A stretch of DNA of 64,000 nucleotides. It comes from Comamonas sp. 26. Lineage in GTDB: Bacteria > Pseudomonadota > Gammaproteobacteria > Burkholderiales > Burkholderiaceae_C. Both the position numbers and the translations under genes were made by a program. Below are positions 51,082 through 58,992 of this stretch, piece after piece (within the stretch, counting starts at the first letter, position 1; each line of letters starts with the position of its first letter). A model generated the notes under the pieces. It did not search any database, was not told the origin of the DNA, and was given only the letters and a program-made list of their open reading frames with translations. The stretch is taken from positions 620,001 through 684,000 of the forward strand of contig NZ_PEFL01000002.1 of the NCBI RefSeq assembly GCF_002754475.1. The letters are read 5' to 3'.

Positions 51082-53550
51082 TCAGGCGCTGACGCTGGCC
51101 GTTTGCGCAGCCGTTAAGGGCTGGAACTGGCGCGTATCCACCGCCGCCTTGTCGGTTTCAAACCAGGGGTCGGGCTCGCCTTCCAGCGCAAACTGCAGCT
51201 CTTCCCACAGCGCCTTGCGGCCTTCTGCATCGTCCAGAATGCGCTTCTTCACATGGTCCAGACCCACGCGGTTGATGTAGTGCACGGTGCGCTCCAGATA
51301 CCAGCCTTCCAAGCGGTACAGCTGCATGAAGGCGCCCGTGTACTCCATGACTTCTTCTGCGGTTTTGAGCTTGGCGAAGAAGTGCGCCACCTCGGTCTTG
51401 ATGCCGCCGTTGCCGCCCACATACATCTCCCAGCCTGAATCGACGCCGATGATGCCCACGTCCTTGATGCCGGACTCCGCACAGTTGCGCGGGCAACCGC
51501 TGACGGCAAATTTCACCTTGTGCGGGGCATACATGCGCCACATGGCGCGCTCCAGGTCCTTGCCCATCTGGGTGCTGTCTTGCGTGCCCATGCGGCACCA
51601 TTCGCTGCCCACGCAGGTTTTGACAGTGCGCAGCGCCTTGGCATAGGCGTGGCCGCAAGGCATGCCTATATCGTTCCACACGCCTTGCAGGTCTTCCTTC
51701 TTCACCCCCAGCAAGTCGATGCGCTGGCCGCCCGTGACCTTGACGGTAGGAATGTCGTACTTGTCCACCACATCAGCAATGCGGCGCAGCTCACTCGCTG
51801 TGGTCTCGCCACCCCACATGCGCGGAATCACGCTGTAGGTTCCGTCTTTCTGGATATTGGCGTGGCTGCGCTCGTTGATGAAGCGGCTTTGCGGGTCGTC
51901 CTTGGCATCCTTGGGCCAGGTGCTTACAAGATAGTAGTTGACCGCCGGGCGGCACGATGCACAGCCATTGGGCGTGCGCCATTCCATGAAGCGAAACACC
52001 GCATCCGTGGTCAACAGCTTGTGAGTGCGAATCACATCGCGCACGGCCTGGTGACCATGGTCGGTGCAGCTGCACATGGCCTTGGTCTTGGGCGATGCGG
52101 AGTAGTCCCCACCCGCCGTGAACATGATGATCTGCTCGACCAGCCCCGTGCAGGAGCCGCAGCTGGCACTGGCCTTGGTGTGCTTGCGCACGTCTTCCAG
52201 CGTGAACAAACCCTTGTCCTTGATCGCCTTGCAGATGGCTCCCTTGGTCACGCCGTTGCAGCCGCAAACCTCGTCGCTATCGGCCAGCGCAGCCGCTTTG
52301 TTCTGGCCCTGATGGCCGGTATCGCCGAGATTGGATTCGCCAAACATCAGCTTGTCGCGAATGTCGGCCACGCTGCGACCTTCGCGCAGCAGCTTGAAGT
52401 ACCAGCTGCCGTCCACCGTGTCGCCGTACAGGCAGGCACCGACCAGCTTGTCGTCCTTGATTACCAACTTTTTGTAAACGCCCGCATAGGGGTCGCTCAT
52501 CAGAATTTCTTCGGCGTCGCCGCCGCCCTGAAAGTCGCCCGCCGAGAACAGATCGATGCCCGTGACCTTGAGCTTGGTCGAGGTCAGCGAGCCCAGATAG
52601 CGGCCAATGCCGAACTCGGCCAGATGGTTGGCCAGCACCTTGCCCTGCTCAAACAGTGGTGCTACTAAGCCGTAGGCAATGCCCCGGTGCGCCGCGCACT
52701 CGCCCACAGCGTAGATGCGCGGATCGGTCACGGTCTGCAAGGTGTCGCTGACCACAATGCCGCGATTCACATGCAGATGCATGGACTCGGCCAACCCGGT
52801 ATTGGGGCGTATGCCCACGGCCATCACCACCAGATCGGCAGGCACTTCGCTGCCGTCTATAAAGCGCACCGCACTCACGCGACCTGCAGCGTTGCCCACC
52901 AGCTCTTGCGTCTGCGCCTTCATGCAGAACTGCATGCCGCGCTCGGCCAGCGACTTTTGCAGCATGCGGCCCGCCTGGTCGTCTAGCTGGCGCTCCATCA
53001 GCCAGTCGCCCACATGCACCACGGTGACTTGCATGCCGCGCTTCATCAGGCCGTTGGCCGCCTCCAGCCCCAGAAGGCCGCCACCAATCACCACTGCATA
53101 CTTGAGCGTCTTTGTAGCTTCAATCATGGCCTCGGTATCAGCAATGTCGCGATAGGCCAGCACGCCCTGCAGGTCATTGCCGGGAATGGGCAGGATGAAG
53201 GGATTGGAGCCCGTCGCCATGATCAGCCGGTCGTACTCGGCGCTGATGGTTTCACCCTGCGCATTGGTGGCATGCACGGTGCGGCGGGCGCGATCCACGG
53301 CCGTGACCGTATAGCCTGCGTGCAGCAGGATATGGTTGTCCTGGTACCAGGCCCAGTCGTTGAGCACGATATCGGCCAGCGTCTGCTCGCCCGCCAGCAC
53401 CGGCGACAGCAGAATGCGGTTGTAGTTGGGGTGTGGCTCGGCACCAAACACCGTGATGTCGTACAGCTCGGGGGCAATGGTCAGCAGCTCTTCCAGAGCG
53501 CGCACACCTGCCATTCCGTTACCAATCATGACCAGTTTGGATTTTTTCAT
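51082..53550 (-). CDS. nirB: Nitrite reductase (NADH) large subunit
   Basis: 822-residue cytoplasmic siroheme enzyme reducing nitrite to ammonium with NADH. The N-terminal FAD/NAD domains have VMIGNGMAGVRALEELL near residue 8 and YAVVIGGGLLGLEAANGLM near residue 145. Two [2Fe-2S] BFD-like segments follow (CGCNGVTKGAICKAIKD and ASCGSCTGLVEQ). The siroheme/[4Fe-4S] part has TCVGSEWCRMG and FAVSGCPRNCAESG near residues 645-690, including the full Cys set. The frame extends to 53694 without conservation; ATG 53550 starts at MKKSKLVMIGNG. The leader upstream carries a terminator, a hexaloop hairpin and a sigma-54 promoter. Confidence 0.97.
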   Translation of the reverse strand: MKKSKLVMIGNGMAGVRALEELLTIAPELYDITVFGAEPHPNYNRILLSPVLAGEQTLADIVLNDWAWYQDNHILLHAGYTVTAVDRARRTVHATNAQGETISAEYDRLIMATGSNPFILPIPGNDLQGVLAYRDIADTEAMIEATKTLKYAVVIGGGLLGLEAANGLMKRGMQVTVVHVGDWLMERQLDDQAGRMLQKSLAERGMQFCMKAQTQELVGNAAGRVSAVRFIDGSEVPADLVVMAVGIRPNTGLAESMHLHVNRGIVVSDTLQTVTDPRIYAVGECAAHRGIAYGLVAPLFEQGKVLANHLAEFGIGRYLGSLTSTKLKVTGIDLFSAGDFQGGGDAEEILMSDPYAGVYKKLVIKDDKLVGACLYGDTVDGSWYFKLLREGRSVADIRDKLMFGESNLGDTGHQGQNKAAALADSDEVCGCNGVTKGAICKAIKDKGLFTLEDVRKHTKASASCGSCTGLVEQIIMFTAGGDYSASPKTKAMCSCTDHGHQAVRDVIRTHKLLTTDAVFRFMEWRTPNGCASCRPAVNYYLVSTWPKDAKDDPQSRFINERSHANIQKDGTYSVIPRMWGGETTASELRRIADVVDKYDIPTVKVTGGQRIDLLGVKKEDLQGVWNDIGMPCGHAYAKALRTVKTCVGSEWCRMGTQDSTQMGKDLERAMWRMYAPHKVKFAVSGCPRNCAESGIKDVGIIGVDSGWEMYVGGNGGIKTEVAHFFAKLKTAEEVMEYTGAFMQLYRLEGWYLERTVHYINRVGLDHVKKRILDDAEGRKALWEELQFALEGEPDPWFETDKAAVDTRQFQPLTAAQTASVSA

Positions 53551-53579
53551 CTCAGTCCCCGTGGGCTTGCAAAACGCAA

Positions 53580-53627
53580 AAAAGACGTCTCGCGCTTCAT
53601 GACTCGCATGAGCGCGCAGACGTCTTT
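53580..53627 (-). terminator. Leader terminator upstream of nirB
   Basis: On the minus strand AAAGACGTCT pairs with AGACGTCTTT, with an inner CGCGCT / AGCGCG stem and a CATG / CATG tip, followed by a T-run. It lies in the leader between the sigma-54 promoter and nirB. Confidence 0.9.
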
Positions 53628-53649
53628 GTCTTTGGGATCTGGTCCAGCC

Positions 53650-53690
53650 TTGCACCATCACCCTGTGGCCCACCTTGGCCACAACAAGAA
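53650..53690 (-). promoter_or_regulatory. ANTAR-type hexaloop hairpins in the nirB leader
   Basis: On the minus strand the leader starts with TTGTGGCC-AAGGTG-GGCCACAG: an 8-bp stem with a six-base loop having A at position 1 and G at position 4, the pattern recognised by ANTAR antiterminators. A second loop AAGGCT with a weaker stem (GGTGC / GGACC, one mismatch) follows after a short spacer. This matches the two-hairpin ANTAR target in front of an intrinsic terminator. NasR is encoded upstream in the same block. Confidence 0.7.
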
Positions 53691-53693
53691 CCA

Positions 53694-53710
53694 TGCAATT
53701 GCTGTGCCAG
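53694..53710 (-). promoter_or_regulatory. Sigma-54 promoter of the nirBD-nasA-cobA operon
   Basis: On the minus strand CTGGCACAGCAATTGCA contains the -24 GG and -12 GC elements with consensus spacing (TGGCAC-N5-TTGCA); one base deviates from the broader consensus. It lies about 145 bp before nirB. Confidence 0.8.
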
Positions 53711-53750
53711 CTTCCCTACCCTGTTCAATGTCATGGGAGCCCACCAGCAG

Positions 53751-53765
53751 GCACTATTTCCGTGC
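53751..53765. promoter_or_regulatory. Possible NtrC-binding site upstream of nirB promoter
   Basis: GCACTATTTCCGTGC, an inverted GCAC / GTGC with the seven-base spacing of NtrC sites, lies about 40 bp upstream of the -24 element. Confidence 0.5.
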
Positions 53766-53798
53766 AGTCGCGCTTTATCGCAGTGCATCAAAACAAAC

Positions 53799-53820
53799 AT
53801 GGCGCCCTAAGGCGCCATGC
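53799..53820 (-). terminator. Intrinsic terminator of nrtD
   Basis: CATGGCGCC / GGCGCCATG with TTAG loop (9-bp perfect stem), followed on the minus strand by TTTGTTTTG. It ends the nrtABD transcript before the nirB promoter. Confidence 0.85.
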
Positions 53821-53839
53821 AGCGGCAGAGAAAGCAGAC

Positions 53840-54652
53840 TCAGGCCGCCTTCTCCACATGCCCCTGGCGGGTGTAGAGAAAGTCGATCACGGCTTTGCGA
53901 TAGCCCTGGTAATGCAGGTCTTCGGCCAGCGCTACGCGGCTGCGCGGGCGGGGCAGTTCTACGTGCAGCACCTCGCCAATGGTGGCGGCAGGCCCGTTGG
54001 TCAGCATCACGATCTTGTCAGACAGCAGCACGGCCTCATCCACATCGTGGGTCACCATGACCACCGTGCTGTGCGTGCGGGCCACGATCTCCAGCAACTC
54101 GTCCTGCAGCTTGGCGCGGGTCAACGCATCCAGCGCACCAAACGGCTCATCCATCAGCAGCACTTGCGGCTCCATGGACAAAGCCCGGGCAATGCCCACG
54201 CGCTGCTTCATACCGCCAGATATCTCGCCGGGGCGCTTTTGCGCGGCGTGCGTCAGACCCACCATGGCCAGTGCGGCGTCGGTGCGCTCGGCCAGCTGCG
54301 CCCTGGTTTCGCGCTTGGCAAAGACACGCTCCACCGCCAGGTGCACATTGCCCCAGCAGGTCAGCCATGGCAGCAGCGAATGGTTTTGAAACACTACGGC
54401 GCGCTCGGGGCCGGGGCCTTTGATTTCCTTGTTGGCGCACAGCAGTGCACCACTGGTGGGCACCGTCAACCCCGCAATCAGGTTGAGCAAGGTGGACTTG
54501 CCGCAGCCCGAGTGGCCGATGAGGCTCACAAACTCACCCTTGGCGATATTGAGATTGATGTCACGCAGCGCAGGAAACAGGCCTTTGGCGGTCTTGAAGG
54601 TCTGCTCTACATCGTGGATCTCGATGTACTTGGTGGACAGCGATGCGTTCAT
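53840..54652 (-). CDS. nrtD: Nitrate ABC transporter ATP-binding protein
   Basis: 270-residue ATPase of the NrtABD nitrate importer. Walker [21 protein letters not shown]-loop FQNHSLLPW, signature [15 protein letters not shown], Walker [15 protein letters not shown] and H-loop [15 protein letters not shown] are all present. It has no solute-binding fusion, so it corresponds to NrtD, and there is no NrtC. The start overlaps the nrtB stop by 4 bp. Confidence 0.95.
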   Translation of the reverse strand: MNASLSTKYIEIHDVEQTFKTAKGLFPALRDINLNIAKGEFVSLIGHSGCGKSTLLNLIAGLTVPTSGALLCANKEIKGPGPERAVVFQNHSLLPWLTCWGNVHLAVERVFAKRETRAQLAERTDAALAMVGLTHAAQKRPGEISGGMKQRVGIARALSMEPQVLLMDEPFGALDALTRAKLQDELLEIVARTHSTVVMVTHDVDEAVLLSDKIVMLTNGPAATIGEVLHVELPRPRSRVALAEDLHYQGYRKAVIDFLYTRQGHVEKAA

Positions 54653-55641
54653 GATTTCACCTCTTCAAACGTAAAGGCCGAAGCCAGCTTGACCAGCGCC
54701 CATTCCAGCAACAGGCCCACGATGCCAATCACGAAGATGGCGATGATGATGTTCTTGACATTGAGGTTGTTCCACTCGTCCCAGACCCAAAAACCTATGC
54801 CCACGCCACCGGTCAGCATCTCGGCGGCCACGATCACCAGCCAGGCCGTGCCTACGGCCAGACGCACGCCGGTCAACATATAGGGCAGCACGGCGGGAAA
54901 GAGGATGGTGGTGGCAATCTTCCATTCCGACAGATTCAGCACCCGCGCCACGTTCATGTAATCCTGCGGAACACGCTGCACACCGACCGCGGTGTTGATG
55001 ACCATGGGCCAGATGGAGCAGATGAAGATGGTCCAGATGGCGGCTGGATTCGCCCCCTTGAACACCAGCAGACCAATTGGCAACCAGGCCAGCGGCGACA
55101 CGGGACGCAGCAGGCTGATCAGCGGGTTGAACATGCGCGAGAGAAAATTGAAGCGCCCGATCAAAAAGCCTGCCGGAATGCCTACCAGCGCCGCCAACCC
55201 AAAGCCCAGCGCCACGCGCTGCAGCGACGACAGCACGTTCCAGCCCACACCCTGATCGTTGGGACCGTTGCGATAGAACGGATCGCGAAAGACCTCGACC
55301 GCCTGCGTCCAGGTCTCTGCCGGATTGGGAATACTGTGGCCCGTGGTGCTGGAGACAATGGACCACAAGCCCACCAGCAGCGCCAGCCCCAGCAGCGGCG
55401 GCAGCACCGTGCCGATCAGACCTTCAGCCCGCTGGCGCCAGCGGCTGGGCGGTGTCGCAACGGCTGCAGCAGGTGCGGCTTTGATTTTTGAGTCTTTTTT
55501 CACTGTAGCCCTTGCAGGTTCTGCGCTATCAGCTATCTCTTTGGAAGCGTTCAAGCGTTCATCGTTGGCCGCCTGTATGGCCAGTTGCGGATCGTGGGGC
55601 GGGTCCAGTTCAAGACGGGATGGAAGTGCGGCACTGACCAT
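54649..55641 (-). CDS. nrtB: Nitrate ABC transporter permease
   Basis: 330-residue inner-membrane permease. After a charged N-terminal extension of about 75 residues come about six helices ([40 protein letters not shown]). The EAA-like loop is [21 protein letters not shown], followed by [20 protein letters not shown]. The N-terminal extension ([20 protein letters not shown]) is encoded by sequence like the dispersed TAGC repeat, so it may be a late addition. The start is 26 bp after nrtA. It overlaps nrtD. Confidence 0.95.
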   Translation of the reverse strand: MVSAALPSRLELDPPHDPQLAIQAANDERLNASKEIADSAEPARATVKKDSKIKAAPAAAVATPPSRWRQRAEGLIGTVLPPLLGLALLVGLWSIVSSTTGHSIPNPAETWTQAVEVFRDPFYRNGPNDQGVGWNVLSSLQRVALGFGLAALVGIPAGFLIGRFNFLSRMFNPLISLLRPVSPLAWLPIGLLVFKGANPAAIWTIFICSIWPMVINTAVGVQRVPQDYMNVARVLNLSEWKIATTILFPAVLPYMLTGVRLAVGTAWLVIVAAEMLTGGVGIGFWVWDEWNNLNVKNIIIAIFVIGIVGLLLEWALVKLASAFTFEEVKS

Positions 55642-55667
55642 GGTGAATCTCCTTGGGGGTGTCGGCC

Positions 55668-56927
55668 TCAGGCCTTGATCTTGAAACTGTCGGCGTACTG
55701 GGCGGGGTTCTTGCCATCCCAGACCACGCCATCCATCAGCTTGCTGCTGCGCAAAGCATCCTTGGGCACGTTCACCTTCAGCTGGCTCGCGGCCTGCTGG
55801 TACAGGTCAATGCGGTTGATCTGCTTGGCCACGGCCAGATAGTCGGGGTGGCTCTTGAGCAGGCCCCAGCGCTTGTGCTGAGTCAGGAACCACATGCCAT
55901 CAGACAGATAGGGAAAGTTCACCGCACCGTCGTTGAAGAACTTCATGTGGTTGGGGTCGTCCCAGGTCTTGCCCAGACCGTTCTGGTAGCGGCCCAGAAT
56001 GCGCTGGTTGATGGCGTCCACGCTGGTGTTGATGTACGACTTCTGGGCCACGGTCTCGGCCATCTTCATCTTGTTTTGCATGCTGGCGTCAATCCAGCGG
56101 CTGGCCTCCAGAATCGCCATCATCACGGCGCGGCAGGTGTTGGGATTCTTGCTGGCGAAGTCGCCCGTGGTGCCCAGCACTTTTTCGGGGTGATCCTTCC
56201 AGATGTCCTGCGAGGTGTTGGCCGTGATACCAATGCCGTCCATGATGGCGCGGTGGTTCCAGGGTTCGCCCACGCAAAAGCCGTCCATATTGCCCACGCG
56301 CATATTGGCCACCATCTGGGGCGGGGGCACGGTGATCAGCTTGGCATCCGTCACCGGATTAATGCCCGCCGCCGCCAGCCAGTAATGCATCCACATGGCA
56401 TGGGTGCCGGTGGGGAAGGTGCCCGCAAACGTGTATTCACGCTTTTCCTTGGCCATCACTTTGGCGAGGCTTTGGCCATCCACAGCGCCCTTATCGGCCA
56501 GCGCTTTGGACAAGGTGATGGCCTGACCGTTGTTGTTCAGGTTCATCAGCACAGCCATGTCTTTTTTAGGCCCGCCAATACCCAGATGCAAGCCGTAGAC
56601 CAGGCCGTACAGCACATGGGCAAAGTCCAGCTCGCCATTCACCATTTTGTCGCGCACGCTGGCCCAGCTCGCTTCCTTGCTGGGGACGATCTTCACGCCG
56701 TATTTCTGATCGAAACCCAGCACCGACGCCATGACCACGCTGGCGCAATCGGTCAGCGGGATAAAGCCAATCTTGACTTCCTTCTTCTCGGGCGCATCCG
56801 AGCCCGCAGCCCAGACGCCGTGGTGACCTAATGCCCCATAGAGTGCGGCACCGCCTGCAACGCGCAGAAAGTCTCGGCGGCCAGACTCCATAGAAAGAAC
56901 TGGGGAGGGGAAAAGGCGCTTGCTCAT
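55668..56927 (-). CDS. nrtA: Nitrate ABC transporter substrate-binding protein (Tat exported)
   Basis: 419-residue nitrate-binding protein. A twin-arginine signal (GRRDFLRVAGGAALYGA) is at the N-terminus, so it is probably folded before export. It then has VKIGFIPLTDCASVVMASVLG, GELDFAHVLYGLVYGLHLGI, TFPTGTHAMWMHYWLAAAGI and DGFCVGEPWNHRAIMDGIGI, all conserved in NrtA and the nitrate-sensing CmpA/NrtA family. The start follows a leader with terminator and sigma-54 promoter. It is the first gene of nrtABD. Confidence 0.95.
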   Translation of the reverse strand: MSKRLFPSPVLSMESGRRDFLRVAGGAALYGALGHHGVWAAGSDAPEKKEVKIGFIPLTDCASVVMASVLGFDQKYGVKIVPSKEASWASVRDKMVNGELDFAHVLYGLVYGLHLGIGGPKKDMAVLMNLNNNGQAITLSKALADKGAVDGQSLAKVMAKEKREYTFAGTFPTGTHAMWMHYWLAAAGINPVTDAKLITVPPPQMVANMRVGNMDGFCVGEPWNHRAIMDGIGITANTSQDIWKDHPEKVLGTTGDFASKNPNTCRAVMMAILEASRWIDASMQNKMKMAETVAQKSYINTSVDAINQRILGRYQNGLGKTWDDPNHMKFFNDGAVNFPYLSDGMWFLTQHKRWGLLKSHPDYLAVAKQINRIDLYQQAASQLKVNVPKDALRSSKLMDGVVWDGKNPAQYADSFKIKA

Positions 56928-56966
56928 GAGAAAACTCCATCAAGAATCGTGGTGAAGGCGATCCGG

Positions 56967-57018
56967 AAAACAAAACGGCATCCTTCCCTCCTCGGGTGAG
57001 AGGAGAGAAGGACGCCGT
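56967..57018 (-). terminator. Leader terminator upstream of nrtA
   Basis: On the minus strand ACGGCGTCCTTCTCTCCTC pairs with GAGGAGGGAAGGATGCCGT (two G-T wobbles) around a TCACCC loop, then TTTTGTTTT. It lies 40 bp before the nrtA start codon, so it would block nrtA transcription unless antiterminated. Confidence 0.92.
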
Positions 57019-57047
57019 TGTCCCAGGTCACTCGTAATAACGCTTTA

Positions 57048-57066
57048 AGCGCGACCGCCTTTGGTC
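57048..57066 (-). promoter_or_regulatory. ANTAR-type hexaloop hairpin in the nrtA leader
   Basis: On the minus strand GACC-AAAGGC-GGTC gives a six-base loop with A1 and G4, just downstream of the predicted start and 30 bases upstream of the terminator. The stem is short (4 bp). I could not define a clear second hairpin. Confidence 0.55.
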
Positions 57067-57085
57067 TGCTTGACATCAACAGTCA

Positions 57086-57102
57086 TGCACAAACCGTGCC
57101 AG
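57086..57102 (-). promoter_or_regulatory. Sigma-54 promoter of the nrtABD operon
   Basis: On the minus strand CTGGCACGGTTTGTGCA matches the 17-base -24/-12 consensus except for one base, with GG and GC correctly spaced. It lies between nasR and nrtA. Confidence 0.8.
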
Positions 57103-57143
57103 ACCTTTCGCACTCGAAAGAAAATGAGTTGCGTCCGATTTCA

Positions 57144-57158
57144 GCCCGACTTTGGTGC
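57144..57158. promoter_or_regulatory. Possible NtrC-binding site upstream of nrtA promoter
   Basis: GCCCGACTTTGGTGC has one perfect half (TGGTGC) and one degenerate half at the NtrC spacing. It lies 42 bp upstream of the -24 element. Confidence 0.35.
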
Positions 57159-57184
57159 GCCGCAACAACCCATGCGACCCCATG

Positions 57185-58513
57185 CTACGAATTGGTGCTG
57201 CCAGGCAGCAGATCTACCGTCGCCAGAATGGCCTCGGCCACATCCAGCATGCGCCGGTTCTGGTTCATGGCTGTCTGACGGATCAGTTTGTAGGCATCGC
57301 CCTCGCTCAACTGGCGGTAATTCATCAGCACGCCCTTGGCGCGTTCTATGGTCTTGCGCTCCTTCAGCGTGGAGCGCGCCTTGTCGATCTCGGTCTGCAT
57401 ATCCTGCAGCCGCGCAGCCTGCTCCTGCACCAGGCCCACAATGCTTTTCTCCAGCTGCAGCCCATAACCGCCTTCCGCAGACAGGGCTGCGCCAGACTTC
57501 GCAGGACCAAAGATGAAGGCCGCAGCAGCCTCTGCGCGAGCCCTAGGCTCCGGCATGGACTCCAGCAGCGCCTGCTGCTGGGCTAGGGCAGCACCCGCCT
57601 GGTCGAGCTTATTCAGGCATTGCGCCTGAAGCTCCAGCGCCAGAAATGCCTCAATCTGGTGCATGGCATCGAGCCGGCTGGAGCAGGCTTCAAACCAGGG
57701 AGAACTCAAGCTGCTATCCAGAGGCGCGCCATGCCCTGCCGTGCAGCCGATGCGGCGCAGGCGCTCGATCACCGTCATATCAGGACAGCTGCCGCACTGC
57801 AGTTGCCAGCGCTCGACGCCCGGCGGGCTGGCGAAATCCGCAAAGACCTGAAAGCAGCGATCCTGCGATTCGATCAGATGCAGCCAATGGCGCTGGCGCT
57901 CCGGCCTGCTGACACCGCTGGTAAATGCCGCAGCGCCCGTCGCACGCTCCTGTCCCGCCAGTTCCTTGCCCTGCATGAAATGAAACAGCGCCACCAGCAG
58001 TCTTGCGACATCGGGGTCGCTGGCACTGTCTGCTGCCTCGAACACCACGCTCAGGCAGGCGGCAATCATGCGGATCAACGCCTGCGTGCAATCCTCTGCA
58101 CTCAGCTGCAGCGCATCGCGCTTGCGGCGCAGCAAGGGCAAAGCCTCGAAGCCCTGCAGCGCATTGGCAATCGCATTGAACAACCGCGCTCCATGCGCGC
58201 CCGGAGATCGCTCTCCCAAGGCCTCCAGCACCCCGCAAACGCGGGCCATGGCCTGATCTACCTGCGGCAGATGGGCCTGCAACACCTGCTGCGCCTGTGC
58301 CCCGCCGCTGGCCAGAAAGATATTGGACAGCCCGCGCTCCTTCTGCAGCGCGTGGACGAGCTCGGACATGCTGGCCACCAGTGTGCTGGCGCGGCTGATC
58401 TGCTCCAGCTCGGCCATCTCGCTTTGCCGAGCCGCCACCAGATAGTGCAAAGGCGTTTTCATGGGGTAGTGCTTTTCATCATGCTTATGCTCTGAAAAAG
58501 CAGCACGATTCAT
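57185..58513 (-). CDS. nasR: Nitrate-responsive antiterminator (NIT + ANTAR), NasR-like
   Basis: 442-residue one-component regulator. The N-terminal NIT domain senses nitrate/nitrite (ELVHALQKERGLSNIFLASG near residue 52 and HALQKERG helix typical of NIT; GQERATGAAAFTSGVSRPER near residue 185). At the C-terminus is an ANTAR RNA-binding domain after a coiled-coil-like LQDMQTEIDKARSTLKERK: RAKGVLMNYRQLSEGDAYKLI and RQTAMNQNRRMLDVAEAI. It should bind nitrate, then bind paired hexaloop hairpins in leader RNA and prevent termination. Such hairpins and terminators occur before nrtA and nirB. An alternative start is the ATG at 58462. The DUF2809 gene ends 6 bp upstream. Confidence 0.93.
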   Translation of the reverse strand: MNRAAFSEHKHDEKHYPMKTPLHYLVAARQSEMAELEQISRASTLVASMSELVHALQKERGLSNIFLASGGAQAQQVLQAHLPQVDQAMARVCGVLEALGERSPGAHGARLFNAIANALQGFEALPLLRRKRDALQLSAEDCTQALIRMIAACLSVVFEAADSASDPDVARLLVALFHFMQGKELAGQERATGAAAFTSGVSRPERQRHWLHLIESQDRCFQVFADFASPPGVERWQLQCGSCPDMTVIERLRRIGCTAGHGAPLDSSLSSPWFEACSSRLDAMHQIEAFLALELQAQCLNKLDQAGAALAQQQALLESMPEPRARAEAAAAFIFGPAKSGAALSAEGGYGLQLEKSIVGLVQEQAARLQDMQTEIDKARSTLKERKTIERAKGVLMNYRQLSEGDAYKLIRQTAMNQNRRMLDVAEAILATVDLLPGSTNS

Positions 58514-58519
58514 GCCATC

Positions 58520-58939
58520 TCAGCCCCTGCGCAGGCGTGCCCTCTCCCAGCCAAGATCGACCGCAAGAGCCAGAGCAATTCCTGCGGCATAAGCGACCAG
58601 ATCCAGCGGATCAAAACCATTGCCCAGAACCAGATACGCCAGCTTGTTGGCGCGCAGCGCCTGCATCCAAGGGGCTTGGTAGAGCTGCAGAAATTCGATG
58701 GCAAAGGCGATCAGCAGCGACCAGCCCGCCAACTTGGTCCGAGCAACGCTAGGCCGAACCCAGGCCACGCACAGCAACACCACCCAGGCCCAGAGCGCAT
58801 CACCGGGGTAATTGCCCAGCACCGCAGGGAACGGCACATAGCCCCGGCGAGAGGCGAGGCCGATGGCGATAACCAGCAGACTAAGAATCGCAAGCCAAAA
58901 ACGGGAGCGACAGAACGGAGCAGCAGTGTTCAAAGGCAT
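58520..58939 (-). CDS. DUF2809 membrane protein
   Basis: 139-residue protein of the DUF2809 (VanZ-like) family, with about four hydrophobic helices: FWLAILSLLVIAIGLA, ALWAWVVLLCVAWV, GWSLLIAFAIEFLQLY and VAYAAGIALALAVDLG. Family signatures are YVPFPAVLGNYPGDALW, EFLQLYQAPWM and GNGFDPLDLVAYA. The role is unknown. It lies directly upstream of nasR in the same direction, so the two are probably co-transcribed. Confidence 0.85.
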   Translation of the reverse strand: MPLNTAAPFCRSRFWLAILSLLVIAIGLASRRGYVPFPAVLGNYPGDALWAWVVLLCVAWVRPSVARTKLAGWSLLIAFAIEFLQLYQAPWMQALRANKLAYLVLGNGFDPLDLVAYAAGIALALAVDLGWERARLRRG

Positions 58940-58992
58940 CAGGCAGAAAAAAGAAGATCAATCGTTGGGGAGACTCAACCGTTCAAGCGACT

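Noticed and set aside
53551..53694. N-terminal extension of nirB to 53694
   Set aside because: It would place the coding region across the leader hairpins and terminator; conserved NirB begins at ATG 53550.
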